Below, piece by piece: positions 5,052 to 6,151 of a stretch of 6,151 nucleotides of DNA (positions are counted from its first letter, which is position 1; each line of letters opens with the position of its first letter). Under the pieces are notes generated by a model that searched no databases, had not been told where the DNA came from, and saw nothing but the letters and a program-made list of their open reading frames with translations. Both the position numbers and the translations under genes were made by a program. The stretch covers positions 1 through 6,151 of the forward strand of contig JAJZHT010000081.1 in NCBI GenBank assembly GCA_021804455.1, read 5' to 3'. The stretch comes from Pseudomonadota bacterium (lineage in GTDB: Bacteria > Pseudomonadota > Alphaproteobacteria > Paracaedibacterales > CAIULA01).

Positions 5052-6151
5052 TTAAACTTTGGCAATTCTTAAAATATTGGTAACGCCTGCCGTGCCAAAG
5101 GGGATCCCTGCTGTGACAATGATGTTTTGATCCTTTTTGGCAAAACCTTCCTGTTGTGCCACATGACAGGCCGTTTCAATCATGTCTGAAAAGTGGTCTA
5201 CAGCGGGGCTGAGAACGGCATGGGTGCCCCATACCAACCCTAAACATCGAGCTGTTGACAAATTAGGGGTTAACGCCAAAATGGGAGCCTTGGGTCGTTC
5301 GCGGGCAGCCCTTAGACACGTGAGTCCTGTTTCCGAGAAGGTGACGATAACAGGAATATCAATAATATCGGCAATTTGACGGGAGGAGGCGGTAAGGGCA
5401 CCAGCAACGGTATGAAAGGGTGCGGGACGTGTGTCCTCCATCATTTGCCGATAAACAGGGTCTTGTTCGGTTTTTTGAATAATACGGTCCATCATTGCAA
5501 CCGCCTCCACAGGGTATTGGCCAGAGGCCGATTCGGCCGATAACATCACGGCATCGACACCGTCATAAATAGCGGTTGCCACGTCCGAAGCCTCCGCCCG
5601 GGTAGGCGCTGGTGAATGTACCATAGAATCCAGCATCTGGGTGGCCACAACCACCGGTTTTCCTGCCTGTCGGCAATGATAGATAATGCGTTTTTGAAGA
5701 CTGGGGACTTCCTCGGGCAGCATTTCTACCCCCAAATCTCCCCGTGCCACCATAATTCCATCACACAAATCAACAATGTCTTCCAAGAAATCCAAGGCCA
5801 TGGGTTTTTCCAGTTTGGCCAAAACCTTGCTACGCCCTTGAATGAGCTGTTTGGCCTCTATGACGTCCTGGGGTTTTTGTACAAAGGACAACGCAACCCA
5901 ATCCACCCCCAATTTCAAGCCAAACTCCAAGTCAAGGTGATCTTTCTGTGTCAAGGCAGAAAGAGGCAACATCACACCCGGTACATTGACGCCCTTACGG
6001 TTAGAAAGCTCCCCCCCTGTTATGACGCAGGTTTCCATTTGATGGGGCGTCACATTGACAACTCTTAAGCGCAGTTTGCCATCATCAAGTAATAAATCGG
6101 TTCCCCTTGTAAGGGCCTGAAAAATTTCTGGATGAGGAAGATAAACACGCT
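5052..6151 (-). CDS. pyk: Pyruvate kinase, partial (N-terminal end beyond right edge)
   Basis: Pyruvate kinase transfers phosphate from phosphoenolpyruvate to ADP, giving pyruvate and ATP, the last step of glycolysis in the cytosol. The frame is open from the right edge, beginning RVYLPHPEIFQAL in the B domain, then GGELSNRKGVNVPG. Family landmarks follow: DWVALSFVQ; LAKLEKP with the active-site lysine (codon 5814-5816) and metal-binding glutamate two residues on; MVARGDLGVE with the metal-binding aspartate; ATQMLDSM; PTRAEASDVA; and VMLSAESASG. The C-terminal domain ends ITAGIPFGTAGVTNILRIAKV. About 365 residues are visible and the usual length is about 475, so roughly 110 are missing. A GTG at 6053 could be mistaken for the start, but family-conserved sequence continues upstream in the same frame, so it is internal (Val). 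A terminator-like hairpin follows the stop. All catalytic motifs seen are intact. Confidence 0.97.
   Translation of the reverse strand, partial: RVYLPHPEIFQALTRGTDLLLDDGKLRLRVVNVTPHQMETCVITGGELSNRKGVNVPGVMLPLSALTQKDHLDLEFGLKLGVDWVALSFVQKPQDVIEAKQLIQGRSKVLAKLEKPMALDFLEDIVDLCDGIMVARGDLGVEMLPEEVPSLQKRIIYHCRQAGKPVVVATQMLDSMVHSPAPTRAEASDVATAIYDGVDAVMLSAESASGQYPVEAVAMMDRIIQKTEQDPVYRQMMEDTRPAPFHTVAGALTASSRQIADIIDIPVIVTFSETGLTCLRAARERPKAPILALTPNLSTARCLGLVWGTHAVLSPAVDHFSDMIETACHVAQQEGFAKKDQNIIVTAGIPFGTAGVTNILRIAKV

Noticed and set aside
6051..6053. GTG as the start codon of pyk
   Set aside because: The same frame continues to the right edge with conserved pyruvate kinase residues (LPHPEIF, LLLDDGKLRLRVVN), so this valine is internal and the gene is cut by the window, not truncated.
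5182..6068. Plus-strand open frames of 65 and 150 codons opposite pyk
   Set aside because: The pyk frame has intact catalytic motifs over the whole stretch. The opposite frames are His/Gln-rich by-products of its codon use and have no ribosome binding sites.
1..6151. Mobile elements, CRISPR repeats, tRNA or rRNA genes, riboswitches, defence systems
   Set aside because: I looked on both strands and saw no transposase or integrase motifs, no regularly spaced repeats, no tRNA-like cloverleaf, and no gap large enough (the longest is 178 bases) to hide such a system.

Overview
The window carries two broken-off housekeeping genes at its edges, a very small gene, and one large gene of unknown function. 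The residue patterns of the two housekeeping proteins (GyrA with the DPPAA-x-RYTEARL stretch around the catalytic tyrosine; pyruvate kinase with RV-x-LPHPEIF and the C-terminal ITAGIPFGTAGVTN stretch) look alphaproteobacterial. The AT-rich base composition, together with a long secreted protein that I cannot assign to any family, would suit a host-associated lineage such as Holosporales. That placement is inference, not something the sequence proves.

Layout, left to right. Positions 1-1759 (minus strand) hold the first 586 codons of gyrA, DNA gyrase subunit A, cut by the left edge inside the C-terminal DNA-wrapping domain. A 178-base AT-rich divergent intergenic region follows, with a good extended -10 promoter for gyrA, a weaker candidate promoter for the rightward gene, and a TTAA-N7-TTAAC element matching the CtrA consensus. 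Positions 1938-2150 (plus) encode a 70-residue helical protein resembling the DUF465/YdcH family. It converges, across 54 bases with no convincing terminator, on a 922-codon gene (2205-4973, minus) for a protein with a clear signal peptide and a largely helical, possibly solenoid-like body. Upstream of it, 5052-6151 (minus) is the last three quarters of pyk, pyruvate kinase, cut by the right edge. The 78 bases between pyk and the 922-codon gene hold a hairpin plus T-tract that looks like the pyk terminator, overlapped by a candidate promoter for the next gene.

The genes do not form an obvious pathway: gyrase (DNA supercoiling), pyruvate kinase (last step of glycolysis), a small coiled-coil protein and an exported protein appear to be separate transcription units. 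I found no mobile element, CRISPR array, RNA gene or recognisable novel system. The points most worth a second look are the non-standard quinolone-pocket residues of GyrA, the orphan exported protein with its weak internal repeats, the CtrA-like site, and a strong hairpin-plus-T structure buried inside the large gene on the opposite strand.
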